Assembly (NCBI GenBank): GCA_030052355.1
Contig: JASIGS010000523.1
Location: 1-14,315, forward strand
Direction of reading: 5' to 3'
DNA length: 14,315 bases
Origin: Streptosporangiaceae bacterium
GTDB lineage: Bacteria > Actinomycetota > Actinomycetes > Streptosporangiales > Streptosporangiaceae
Of the stretch, positions 1 to 6,238 are shown piece after piece (within the stretch, counting starts at the first letter, position 1; every line of letters starts with the position of its first letter). A program made the position numbers and the translations under genes. The notes below the pieces were generated by a model. The model saw only the letters and a program-made list of their open reading frames with translations, had not been told where the DNA came from and made no database searches.

Positions 1-491
1 GACTCGGTGGCCGACTCCACGATCTTCGGCGTGAAGACCTCGGTGAAGCCCTGCCGGTCCAGCGCGGCGCGGAAGCCGGCCGCGCTGGCGGCGGAGACCT
101 CGAAGCCGGCCCGCAGCAGCGGGTGACGCAACGTGGTCGGTGCACCGTCCAGGATCGTCGGCAGCGTCGCGTTCAGCGTCGGACGGTACAGGTCGAACGG
201 CGGCGGCGACGCCGGGCCCGATAGCTGGGTGATAACCGGCCCGGTCAGCTCGGCCCCTCCAGGGGCCTGCTCGCTGGCGACCACCAGGCCCTCGACCTGC
301 AGGACGGTCTCCTCGCCTCCGATGTCGTCGGCCGCTGCTGGCGGCAGGACGACCTGGGCCAGCCCGGACCGGTCCCTGATGATGAGGAAAGAGACTGACT
401 TCAGCTCCCGGCGGCGGTGCAGCCAGCCGGCGATGGTGACCTTCTCGCCGATGCGCTGTGGCAGTTCGGCGGACAGTACTCGTGAGATCAT
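1..491 (-). CDS. aspS: Aspartyl-tRNA synthetase, archaeal-type (5' part, cut by window edge)
   Basis: The first 163 residues of a class II aminoacyl-tRNA synthetase are visible; the rest lies beyond the left edge. The enzyme charges tRNA-Asp, and if non-discriminating also tRNA-Asn, in the cytoplasm. Residues about 15-105 look like the OB-fold anticodon-binding domain (VTIAGWLHRRRELKSVSF, then FLIIRDRSGLAQVV). Residues 148-156 (FTEVFTPKI) match class II motif 1 in the short archaeal/AsnRS-like AspRS form rather than the long bacterial form. The ATG at 491 is preceded by AGGGAG (502-497) with a 5-nt spacer. The leader is a T-box riboswitch whose specifier reads GAC (Asp), which favours AspRS over the closely related AsnRS. 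Whether it is discriminating cannot be judged without the C-terminal part. Confidence 0.88.
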   Translation of the reverse strand, partial: MISRVLSAELPQRIGEKVTIAGWLHRRRELKSVSFLIIRDRSGLAQVVLPPAAADDIGGEETVLQVEGLVVASEQAPGGAELTGPVITQLSGPASPPPFDLYRPTLNATLPTILDGAPTTLRHPLLRAGFEVSAASAAGFRAALDRQGFTEVFTPKIVESATE

Positions 492-496
492 CACAG

Positions 497-786
497 CTCC
501 CTACGGGATGTTGTGCGATCCCTTGGGAGTGCGGGCGATAAGGGAACTCGCGGTGCCACCGCACTTTCGCCGCGCCCGGGGGCGCGACCTCACTGGGCCC
601 GGTGACGGGGGCTGGCCGGCGGGGCATTGGGCCTGCCGCTGGCCGCGGCGGCCGTTCCTCCCCGCACTCTGGAGGGTCTTCGCATCCGGGCGCGAGGCCG
701 CCTTCGCAGCTTCCAGCGGCTCTCTGCAGGCAGGCGGGGCAGGCCCGCGCGCCTGGTGCTCGCGTGATCCGGCGCTACTCGTCTCC
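497..786 (-). promoter_or_regulatory. T-box riboswitch, Asp (GAC) specifier, translational type
   Basis: The minus strand carries the T-box core GGTGGCACCGCG (560-549). It folds into a textbook antisequestrator: arm GTGCGG (564-559), bulge TGGCACC (558-552), arm GCGA (551-548), then complementary TCGC (538-535) and CCGCAC (534-529), perfectly paired. Upstream, GACGAGTAG (783-775) matches the 5' side of the specifier loop. AGAGAG (725-720), followed by a hairpin with a GGAAGCTG loop, matches the distal stem I. GCGAAGAC on the 3' side places GAC (678-676) at the specifier position. CGCGAG/CTCGCG and GGAG/CTCC can pair to build stem I. There is no terminator with a U-tract. CTCCC just after the antisequestrator can pair with the GGGAG ribosome site, so control is probably translational. 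Uncharged tRNA-Asp would free the ribosome site of aspS. Confidence 0.9.
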
Positions 787-794
787 GTCAGCGC

Positions 795-824
795 GTTGCA
801 CCCAGGATAGCGAGTCGGTGCAAC
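795..824. promoter_or_regulatory. Inverted repeat between the aspS leader and paiB
   Basis: GTTGCACC (795-802) and GGTGCAAC (817-824) form a perfect 8-bp inverted repeat with a 14-nt spacer. On the minus strand the spacer contains TATCCT (809-804), a possible -10 for the T-box transcript, ending about 20 nt before stem I. On the plus strand the right arm lies where the -35 of the paiB gene would be; TACCCT (839-844) sits 7 nt before its ATG. A shared operator is plausible, but a 5' RNA hairpin is also possible. No good -35 was seen for either direction. Confidence 0.4.
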
Positions 825-851
825 CGGGCTTTCCCCCTTACCCTGGGAGGC

Positions 852-1535
852 ATGTACCTCCCCCGGCATTTCACCGTTACCGACATGGCGGAGATCGGCG
901 CGTTCGTGGACGCGGCTGAGGCCGCCGATCTTGTGACCTTCGACGGGACCAGGCCCATTGCCACCCTGCTGCCCATCATCTGGGAACGACCGGACATCTC
1001 GTCGAACGGAAACGGCGAAGCCGCGGACTTCGGGCGCATCCTCGGCCACATCGCGATCGCGAACGATCAGTGGAAGACGGCTGCGGCCGGCGCGGAGGCG
1101 CTCGCGATCGTGCACGGGCCGCAGGCCTACATCTCGCCGTCGTGGTACGAGAGCAAGTACCGGCACGGCCGGGTGGTGCCGACCTGGAACTACGAGGCGG
1201 TGCACCTGACCGGGAAGGTCACCTTCCACACCGACCACGAGTGGAAGCGAGCCCTCGTGACGCGGCTGACCCACCTGCACGAGGACAGCCGCGAGCACCC
1301 CTGGGCGGTCCTGGACGCGCCGCCGGAGTACATCGACGGCCAGCTGCGCGCGATCGTCGGGGTTGAGCTGCTGGTGACCTCCATCGAGGCGAAGCAGAAG
1401 CTCAGCCAGAATCGCAGCGAACTGGACAGGGAGGGCGTGGTGACGGGCCTGCGCGCAGAGCCGGGTCCCGGTCCGGCCGCGATCGCCGACGAGATGGCCG
1501 CGCAGCTAGACAGGGGCAGCGCTCTGCCAGACTGA
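852..1535 (+). CDS. PaiB-type FMN-binding transcriptional regulator
   Basis: A 227-residue protein of the PaiB family, which adopts an FMN-binding split-barrel fold and in Bacillus is linked to negative regulation of sporulation and degradative enzyme genes. The family N-terminus MYLPRHF is intact and fixes the start at the ATG at 852. Other family segments are RPIATLLPIIWE (34-45), GHIAIANDQW (65-74), GPQAYISPSWY (89-99), VPTWNYEAVHLTG (109-121) and EAKQKLSQNR near the C-terminus. GGGAGG ends only 1 nt before the ATG, too close for a normal ribosome site. With TACCCT 7 nt upstream, a leaderless transcript is possible. The gene is followed after 4 nt by a cation/proton antiporter, so the two are almost certainly cotranscribed. 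The physiological target of the regulator is not evident. Confidence 0.88.
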   Translation: MYLPRHFTVTDMAEIGAFVDAAEAADLVTFDGTRPIATLLPIIWERPDISSNGNGEAADFGRILGHIAIANDQWKTAAAGAEALAIVHGPQAYISPSWYESKYRHGRVVPTWNYEAVHLTGKVTFHTDHEWKRALVTRLTHLHEDSREHPWAVLDAPPEYIDGQLRAIVGVELLVTSIEAKQKLSQNRSELDREGVVTGLRAEPGPGPAAIADEMAAQLDRGSALPD

Positions 1536-1539
1536 GGCC

Positions 1540-3141
1540 ATGCTCGGCGAGGTCGGTTTCCTGTTGGCCACGGTCGCGGTGATCATCCTCGCACGGCTGA
1601 TCGCCGATCGCGTCCACATCCCTGTCACGATCGTGCTGACCGTGTTCGGGCTGATCTATGCCGTGCTGCCCACGCCGAGCATCCACCTAGAGCCAGAAGT
1701 CGTCCTGCTGCTGCTGATCCCGCCGCTGCTGTACAGCGCGGCGCTGCGGTCGAGCCTGCTGGCCATCCGCGCGGACTGGCGCCCGATCACCAGCCTGTCG
1801 GTCGTGCTGGTGCTGGTGACCGCGTTTGCCGTCGGGTTCGCGGTCTCGATGGTCGTTCCGCGCATCTCGCTTGCCGCCGGGCTTGTGCTTGGCGCCGCGG
1901 TGGCGCCCCCCGACCCGGTGGCCGCCTTGTCGATAGGCCGGCGCGCGGGGATGCCCGCCCGGCTCGGCACGCTGATCGGCGGGGAAGGCCTGCTCAACGA
2001 CGCGACCGCTTTGACGACCTGGCAGGTGGCGCTGGCGGCCACGGTGGGCAGCGGATTCTCGCTGGCGTTCGCCGTTGGCAAGTTCGTGCTCGCGGCAGGC
2101 GGCGGGCTGCTGATCGGGGCCGTCGTCGGCTATCTGCACCGGTGGGCACGCCCGCTGCTGCGCGACCCGCTGCTGGCCAACCTCGCGTCGCTGGCCACGC
2201 CGTTCGCGGCCTACGCGCTGGGGGACGTCGCCCGGGTTTCCGGCGTGCTGGCCGTGGTGATCGCGGGCCTGATGGCCGGGCACGACGCCCCGCGGGTCGA
2301 GTCCGGGGCGAGCCGGATCCAGACGGGCGCCGTGTGGCAGCTTGTCGAATTGCTGCTCGAAGGACTGGTGTTCCTGCTGATCGGGGCGCAGCTGCCACAG
2401 GTGCTGCGCGGCGTGCGGGTCGAGTCGCCCGGGGTCACGGCCGAGGCGATCGGCGTCACGCTCGCGGCGGTGCTGTTCGTCCGGCCGTTGTGGCTGTTGC
2501 TGACGCAGGTCATTCCCGGCCGGCTCGGCTGGCGGCTCGGAGACCAGTACCCGCCGCTGAACGCCCGCCAGAGCGCCGCGCTGAGCTGGGCAGGCAGCCG
2601 CGGGGTCATCACGCTGGCGGCGATCTTCGCGGTGCCGCTGACGAAGACCAACGGCAGCCTCTTCCCCGACCGCGACCTGATGCTGCTGTGCGCCTACATC
2701 GTGGTGCTCGTGACGCTGGTCGGACAGGGACTGACGTTCGCTCCGCTGCTGCGGTGGCTCGGGCTGCGGACGAACGAGGCAGAGGATGCCCAGGTGCGGA
2801 ACGAGGCCAGGCTGGCCGCCCTGGCCGCCGCGCACGCGGCAGTCAACGAGATGGAGGCCGAGCGCGACATCCCGGCGACCGTGGCGAACGCCCTGCGCGT
2901 GTCGCTGCGCCAGCGCACGCAGCGGACCCGGGCGCGGATCAGCCTGCTCGAGGAGTCAGATGACGGCGAGGTGATCTGGACGCCGGAGATGGAGGCCATG
3001 GTGCGCGGTCAGCAGGCCGTGATCGACGCGCAGCGAGAGGAGTTGCTGCGCTGGCGGGACTGCGGGCGCTTGCCGGACCACACCATGCGCCTGCTGCAGC
3101 GCGAGCTGGACCACGAAGAGCACGCCATTCCCGGCCACTAG
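1540..3141 (+). CDS. CPA1-family Na+/H+ antiporter
   Basis: A 533-residue integral membrane protein of the monovalent cation:proton antiporter-1 family (PF00999), expected to exchange Na+ or K+ for H+ across the cytoplasmic membrane. About 12 hydrophobic segments fill residues 1-410. The two family signatures are present: APPDPVAA (122-129, with Asp125) and GEGLLNDATAL (148-158, with Asn153-Asp154), which hold the ion-binding acidic residues. A later segment (SWAGSRGVITLAAIFAVPL) matches the conserved Arg-containing helix. Residues about 420-533 form a charged, soluble, probably helical cytoplasmic tail with many Arg and Glu residues. The ATG lies 4 nt after the paiB stop, and the GAGG over that stop is too close to be a normal ribosome site, so translational coupling is likely. 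Ion specificity cannot be told from sequence. Confidence 0.93.
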   Translation: MLGEVGFLLATVAVIILARLIADRVHIPVTIVLTVFGLIYAVLPTPSIHLEPEVVLLLLIPPLLYSAALRSSLLAIRADWRPITSLSVVLVLVTAFAVGFAVSMVVPRISLAAGLVLGAAVAPPDPVAALSIGRRAGMPARLGTLIGGEGLLNDATALTTWQVALAATVGSGFSLAFAVGKFVLAAGGGLLIGAVVGYLHRWARPLLRDPLLANLASLATPFAAYALGDVARVSGVLAVVIAGLMAGHDAPRVESGASRIQTGAVWQLVELLLEGLVFLLIGAQLPQVLRGVRVESPGVTAEAIGVTLAAVLFVRPLWLLLTQVIPGRLGWRLGDQYPPLNARQSAALSWAGSRGVITLAAIFAVPLTKTNGSLFPDRDLMLLCAYIVVLVTLVGQGLTFAPLLRWLGLRTNEAEDAQVRNEARLAALAAAHAAVNEMEAERDIPATVANALRVSLRQRTQRTRARISLLEESDDGEVIWTPEMEAMVRGQQAVIDAQREELLRWRDCGRLPDHTMRLLQRELDHEEHAIPGH

Positions 3142-3169
3142 CTGGTCCGTGGGTCGGCACTCCTGGCGG

Positions 3170-3718
3170 CTAGCTGAGCTGCCCTGCCTCGGCCTCGGCG
3201 TCGCACTCGGATTCCGCGTCGGCCAGGCACTGAGCTTGCGCTCCGTCCAGGCATTCGGCGGGCCCGCCAGCGGCCAGGATTGCCTCGCTGATGGCCAGCA
3301 GCTGTGTCACCTGCTCGGCGCTGAGCTGGTCGAACAAGGACTGCCTGACCTGCTCGACGTGAGCGGGCGCCGCCGCCTCGAGGGCGGCGAACCCAGCGGG
3401 GGTGAGCTGCGCCACCTGTCCGCGCCGGTCCGTCGGGCAGTCGAGGCGCTGCACCCAGCCGCGCTCCTCGAGCCGGGCGACCGCGTGGGACAGCCGGCTC
3501 TTGCTGGAGGTCGACGCCTCGGCGAGCTGGCTCATCCGCAGCGCCTGGCCGGGGGCCTCGGACAGCCGCACCAGGATCTCGTAGTAGCCGTGCGGGATGC
3601 CGGTGGCCCGCTGGAGCTGACCGTCGATGGCAGCGAACAGCGAGTGCGTGGCGGTCAGGAAAGCCCGCCACGTCTGCTGTTCTCCGGCTGTCAGCCACCG
3701 GGTGCTTGTTTCGGCCAC
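3170..3718 (-). CDS. MarR-family transcriptional regulator with Cys-bearing C-terminal tail
   Basis: A 182-residue winged helix-turn-helix repressor of the MarR family, acting as a dimer on palindromic DNA. The HTH spans about residues 60-90 (LRMSQLAEASTSSKSRLSHAVARLEERGWV). The wing carries DCPTDRRGQVAQLT (93-106), the family D-x-R-G pattern. The C-terminal dimerisation helices end near residue 150. They are followed by an unusual acidic tail with Cys156, Cys164 and Cys172 spaced exactly 8 residues apart; Cys94 is in the wing. The GTG at 3718 lies 6 nt after a TAGGCT -10 box and has no convincing ribosome site, so the mRNA is probably leaderless. It is divergent from the YceI gene, and the palindromes between them suggest that it represses that gene and possibly itself. 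The ligand is unknown; the cysteines raise the possibility of redox sensing. Confidence 0.9.
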   Translation of the reverse strand: MAETSTRWLTAGEQQTWRAFLTATHSLFAAIDGQLQRATGIPHGYYEILVRLSEAPGQALRMSQLAEASTSSKSRLSHAVARLEERGWVQRLDCPTDRRGQVAQLTPAGFAALEAAAPAHVEQVRQSLFDQLSAEQVTQLLAISEAILAAGGPAECLDGAQAQCLADAESECDAEAEAGQLS

Positions 3719-3724
3719 ACGACT

Positions 3725-3755
3725 AGCCTACCGCATTTGGTTGAGAGTTTGACAA
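3725..3755 (-). promoter_or_regulatory. Promoter of the marR gene (leaderless)
   Basis: On the minus strand TTGTCA (3755-3750) and TAGGCT (3730-3725) are separated by 19 nt. The -10 ends 6 nt before the GTG start at 3718, so transcription would begin at or next to the start codon. The -35 overlaps the -35 of the opposing yceI promoter. Confidence 0.5.
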
Positions 3756-3810
3756 CTGTGCGCGGTCTGTGATATTGGTTGAGTACTCAACAAGAGAACG
3801 TTCAACCAAA
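3736..3810. promoter_or_regulatory. Probable MarR operator cluster
   Basis: GTTGAGTACTCAAC (3778-3791) is a perfect 14-bp palindrome of the size and form bound by MarR dimers. The box TTGGTTGA occurs in direct orientation at 3737-3744 and 3775-3782, and inverted (TCAACCAA) at 3802-3809. The outer copies lie between the marR -10 and -35 and in the yceI leader, so one regulator could control both directions. The binding protein is inferred from position only. Confidence 0.7.
3749..3778 (+). promoter_or_regulatory. Promoter of the yceI gene
   Basis: A consensus -35 TTGACA (3749-3754) is followed after 18 nt by TATTGG (3773-3778), preceded by TGA as in an extended -10. The predicted transcript start falls inside the perfect palindrome at 3778-3791, the position expected for a repressor-blocked promoter. 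Confidence 0.65.
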
Positions 3811-3825
3811 ACTGGAGTGATCCCC

Positions 3826-4386
3826 GTGACCGCAGCAGCTACCGAGACCACCATCCCCGGCTACGAGGCCGCCACCTGGAACATCGACCCTGTCCACTCC
3901 GAGGTCGGCTTCTCGGTACGGCACATGATGGTCAGCAAGGTCCGCGGCCGGTTCACAACCTTCAGCGGCCAGCTCGTCACGGGTGAGGACCCGCTGAAGT
4001 CGTCGGTGACCGCCGAGATCGACCTGAGCTCGATCAACACCGGTCAGGAGCAGCGCGACGCGCACATCAAGTCGGCCGACTTCTTCGAGGTCGAGACCTA
4101 CCCGACCATGACCTACAAGTCCACCGGCATCCGCGTCGAGGACGGCGAGTACGTACTCGACGGCGAGCTGACGCTCAAGGGCGTCACCCGTAGCGTGCCG
4201 CTGCACCTCGAGCTCAACGGCTTCGGGCCGGACGCGTACGGCGGCGTCCGTGCCGGATTCACCGCGACCGGCGAGATCAACCGGCGGGACTTCAACGTGA
4301 ACTTCAACGCGCCGATGGCCAACGGCGGCGCTGTCGTGGCGGACAAGGTCACGCTCCAGCTGGAGATCGAGGCCATCAAGGCCTGA
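3826..4386 (+). CDS. YceI-family lipocalin-like protein
   Basis: A 186-residue protein of the YceI family, a beta-barrel fold that binds isoprenoid or other amphiphilic molecules. Family hallmarks are TWNIDPVHSEVGFSVRHMMVSKVRGRF near the N-terminus (from residue 17, shown as a family pattern), then SSINTGQEQRDAHIKSADFF and GELTLKGVTRSVPL. The C-terminal ATGEINRRDFNVNFN strand is also typical. The GTG at 3826 was chosen because GGAG (3814-3817) precedes it by 8 nt. An in-frame ATG at 3769 lies upstream of the probable transcription start and would translate operator DNA. No signal peptide is visible, so the protein is probably cytosolic, unlike the periplasmic E. coli YceI. Expression is likely controlled by the divergent MarR protein. 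The real ligand is unknown. Confidence 0.92.
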   Translation: MTAAATETTIPGYEAATWNIDPVHSEVGFSVRHMMVSKVRGRFTTFSGQLVTGEDPLKSSVTAEIDLSSINTGQEQRDAHIKSADFFEVETYPTMTYKSTGIRVEDGEYVLDGELTLKGVTRSVPLHLELNGFGPDAYGGVRAGFTATGEINRRDFNVNFNAPMANGGAVVADKVTLQLEIEAIKA

Positions 4387-4409
4387 CGCAGTACTAATCC
4401 GATGGCACC

Positions 4410-4440
4410 GTCTGGCCACCCCTGACCTTGGTGGCCAGAC
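4410..4440 (+). terminator. Hairpin terminator after yceI
   Basis: GTCTGGCCACC (4410-4420) and GGTGGCCAGAC (4430-4440) form a perfect 11-bp stem with a 9-nt loop, starting 23 nt after the yceI stop. There is no U-tract, which is common for actinobacterial terminators. Confidence 0.7.
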
Positions 4441-4451
4441 CGCCGCACCGG

Positions 4452-4577
4452 GGTCGTCCCCCGGACTGGCACCGCGGGGGTCCGGGGGTCGTCCCCCGGA
4501 TTAGCACCGCGGGGGTCCGGGGGTCGTCCCCCGGACTGGCACCGCGGGGGTCCGGGGGTCGTCCCCCGGGCTGGCAG
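4452..4577. repeat. 35-bp tandem repeat, about 3.6 copies, with internal hairpins
   Basis: Units begin at 4452, 4487, 4522 and 4557 (the last is partial). They differ only at a few bases, for example ACTGG versus ATTAG in the middle of unit 2. Each unit junction contains TCCGGGGG-TCGT-CCCCCGGA, an 8-bp stem with a 4-nt loop. The array lies between two terminator-like hairpins and has no open frame of note. Similar GGGGGTCCGGGGG-type palindromes are widespread between genes in streptomycete-like genomes; the identity with any named repeat was not tested. Confidence 0.85.
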
Positions 4578-4610
4578 AGCCGTCCCGGTAGCCCTGCTCC
4601 CGGGACGGCT
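4578..4610. terminator. Second strong hairpin downstream of the repeat
   Basis: AGCCGTCCCGG (4578-4588) and CCGGGACGGCT (4600-4610) form a perfect 11-bp stem with an 11-nt loop. It could act as a terminator in either direction. Confidence 0.6.
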
Positions 4611-4964
4611 TCGGCATTTGTCGGGCTTCTCACCGACACGCGCCTTCGTTACCGGTCTGTTTATGCGCTGTACACCCGGCCGTCGGCCGGTGTCAGCGGC
4701 CGATTGCCAGCATCTGAGCCAACGAGACCGAGCTGGCCACAAGGCCGGCGGTGCGCGACCCGAACACGGCCAGAGCGCGGGGAACCGGGGTGTTCGGCGT
4801 GGACCCCGGCCGCTTCCCCGGCGGCCAGCCGTCGATGAGGATGACCTGCTGCCACGCGCCGGCGGCGACGACGTTGGACCTCCACCCGGCGCCGATCGTG
4901 CGCGACACGTTCCAGGCCACGCAGGCGCGCAGCGGCGGCGCCCTCGGCGACTAAGGTTGCGAGC
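4611..4964. other. Ambiguous region: possible small gene or gene remnant
   Basis: No recognisable gene lies here, but from about 4718 to 4954 the bases at one codon-phase column are almost all G or C, as in real actinobacterial genes. Two frames share this column. One is plus-strand 4751-4954 (GTG start, 67 residues, stop 11 nt before the methyltransferase start). The other is minus-strand 4693-4920 (GTG start, 75 residues, with segments such as GAWQQVILIDGW). Neither has a clear ribosome site or known family. The minus-strand product looks more like a folded protein, the plus-strand one fits the following gene's operon. A decayed gene is equally possible. Nothing was seen in 4611-4690. Confidence 0.35.
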
Positions 4965-5735
4965 GTGACGGGGGAGGTTCCCGAGTACAGCCTGTATACC
5001 GAGCTGGCCGAGTGGTGGCCGGTGATCTCGCCGCCCGGCGAGTACGCCGCCGACGCGGCCGCGATCGCCGCGGCGTTCGGCACCGCGGCGATCGACGTCA
5101 GGGACGCGCTCGACCTCGGCAGCGGCGGCGGTCACGTCGCGGCGCACCTGAAGGACCGCTTCTCGCTGACGCTCGTGGACCTGTCCGAACAGATGCTGAC
5201 GGTGTCCAGGCAGCTCAACCCCGAGTGTGCGCACGTGCGCGGTGACATGCGGACGGTCAGGCTCGGCCGTCAGTTCGACGCGGTGCTCGTGCACGACGCC
5301 GTGGACTACGTCACGTGCGAGTCCGACCTGCGGCTGGTGATCGAGACGGCATTCGCGCACTGCCGCGCTGGCGGGGTCGCGGTGTTCGCCCCTGACCACA
5401 CCGCGGAGACATTCCTGGCCGGAACCGGGGGAGGCGGGGGCGCCGAACCGGGCGGACGGCAGGCGAGCTTCCTGGAGCGCACGACTGATCCCGACCCGGC
5501 CGACGACTGGATCCTGGCCGAGTACGAGTTCACGCTCCGAGATGCCGATGGGGGAGTCCGGATCGTGCGGGAGGCGCACCGGCTGGGCTCGTTCCCTCGT
5601 GATACCTGGCTGGCGCTGCTGGCCGGCGCCGGCTTCGACGCCGAGGCGCGGCTCCGGAAGGATGCCGGGCTCCGCCGCGTGATGTTCGTCGGCGGGCGGC
5701 CGCCGCGCGATGAAATCAGAACGGGCCCTGGGTAG
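4965..5735 (+). CDS. Class I SAM-dependent methyltransferase
   Basis: A 256-residue methyltransferase with the Rossmann-type SAM-binding fold. Motif I is DLGSGGG (50-56). The ribose-binding acidic residue follows LTLVD (Asp72). GDM at 93-95 and FDAVLVHDAVDY (104-115) correspond to motifs II and III. DLRLVIETAFAHCRAGGVAVFAPD matches the post-motif helix and strand of ubiquinone/menaquinone-type small-molecule methyltransferases. An insertion with a Gly-rich run (around residues 151-160) is probably a loop. The GTG at 4965 is preceded by AAGG at a usable distance. The substrate cannot be read from the sequence and the neighbours give no pathway. The gene seems to stand alone, ending in a hairpin that overlaps its last codons. 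Confidence 0.88.
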   Translation: MTGEVPEYSLYTELAEWWPVISPPGEYAADAAAIAAAFGTAAIDVRDALDLGSGGGHVAAHLKDRFSLTLVDLSEQMLTVSRQLNPECAHVRGDMRTVRLGRQFDAVLVHDAVDYVTCESDLRLVIETAFAHCRAGGVAVFAPDHTAETFLAGTGGGGGAEPGGRQASFLERTTDPDPADDWILAEYEFTLRDADGGVRIVREAHRLGSFPRDTWLALLAGAGFDAEARLRKDAGLRRVMFVGGRPPRDEIRTGPG

Positions 5736-5759
5736 CCCCCCTCTTGTTACCCAGGACCC
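5723..5759 (+). terminator. Hairpin terminator overlapping the methyltransferase stop
   Basis: CCTGGGTA (5727-5734) and TACCCAGG (5748-5755) are perfectly complementary. Beyond one mismatch GGG (5723-5725) pairs with CCC (5757-5759). The loop is 13 nt, and the stem includes the TAG stop codon. Confidence 0.65.
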
Positions 5760-5831
5760 GCTCTGCAGCGTGCGTCCGGAGCTCGCGCCCCGGACCAGCA
5801 CGGCGGAGATGGCCTTGCGGCCGCGGCGGCG

Positions 5832-6173
5832 CTATAGCGTGGCCGGAAGACCTGCCTCGGCGTCCGTGCTCGCGAGGCTGACCGGGTGCCCGATCGTGCC
5901 AAGCGTCCCGGGCAGCCGGGAACAGCTCAGGCCGGAACGGCTTTCCAGCAGCGAGCGGGCCAGAGCCGGGCAGGCGCGCGCGTCGCGCAGCTGGACCTGC
6001 GCGTCCGCGGGCAGCCGGTCGAGCGCCATCCGGAAGTAATGACCTGAAACGCAGGTCAGGGCGATGTGATCAGCGGGGCCTTCGGTGCTGTACAGCGAGA
6101 AGAGGTCGGTGACCTCGGCTGGCATCTCGCATTCCGGGCAAGATACGAGATTCAGCCAGGACTTTGCGTGCAT
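5832..6173 (-). CDS. Small conserved-looking protein with CxxC...CxxxH motif
   Basis: A 113-residue protein that I do not recognise by name. The N-terminal half has SCPECEMPAEV (Cys12, Cys15) and LTCVSGHYF (Cys41, His45), a pattern that could bind one zinc ion. The C-terminal half has two more cysteines and a low-complexity end. Its N-terminus resembles short actinobacterial hypothetical proteins with CPEC...C-x-x-GH patterns. The ATG at 6173 is preceded by AGGAACC, a weak ribosome site. It is transcribed away from the sigma-factor gene, with 235 nt between their starts, and an AT-rich inverted repeat lies in that interval. Convergent with the methyltransferase. Function unknown; a nucleic-acid or protein-binding zinc ribbon is one possibility. 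Confidence 0.7.
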   Translation of the reverse strand: MHAKSWLNLVSCPECEMPAEVTDLFSLYSTEGPADHIALTCVSGHYFRMALDRLPADAQVQLRDARACPALARSLLESRSGLSCSRLPGTLGTIGHPVSLASTDAEAGLPATL

Positions 6174-6238
6174 GGTTCCTACTTGGCTGTTCGGTGCCGC
6201 ACCTCGGCGCTTGAACTGCGGAGGGGCTCCGGCCGGGC

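Noticed and set aside
804..832. Complete sigma-70 promoter for the aspS leader (TTGCAC with TATCCT)
   Set aside because: The two hexamers are only 8 nt apart, and no -35 was found at the usual distance; only a -10-like box is retained.
501..1298. Long minus-strand open frame (265 residues) over the T-box and paiB
   Set aside because: It is antisense to a clear PaiB gene and covers the structured aspS leader; its product is Arg/Pro-rich low complexity without family features.
1687..2835. 382-residue minus-strand open frame inside the antiporter gene
   Set aside because: A typical high-GC shadow frame, rich in Arg, Gln and His, opposite an unmistakable CPA1 antiporter.
3139..3172. Terminator between the convergent antiporter and marR genes
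   Set aside because: Only a 5-bp CTAGC/GCTAG pairing with a long loop was found, too weak to call.
4452..4577. CRISPR array suspected from regular 35-bp repeats
   Set aside because: The repeats are directly adjoining with no unique spacers, and no cas gene is in the window.
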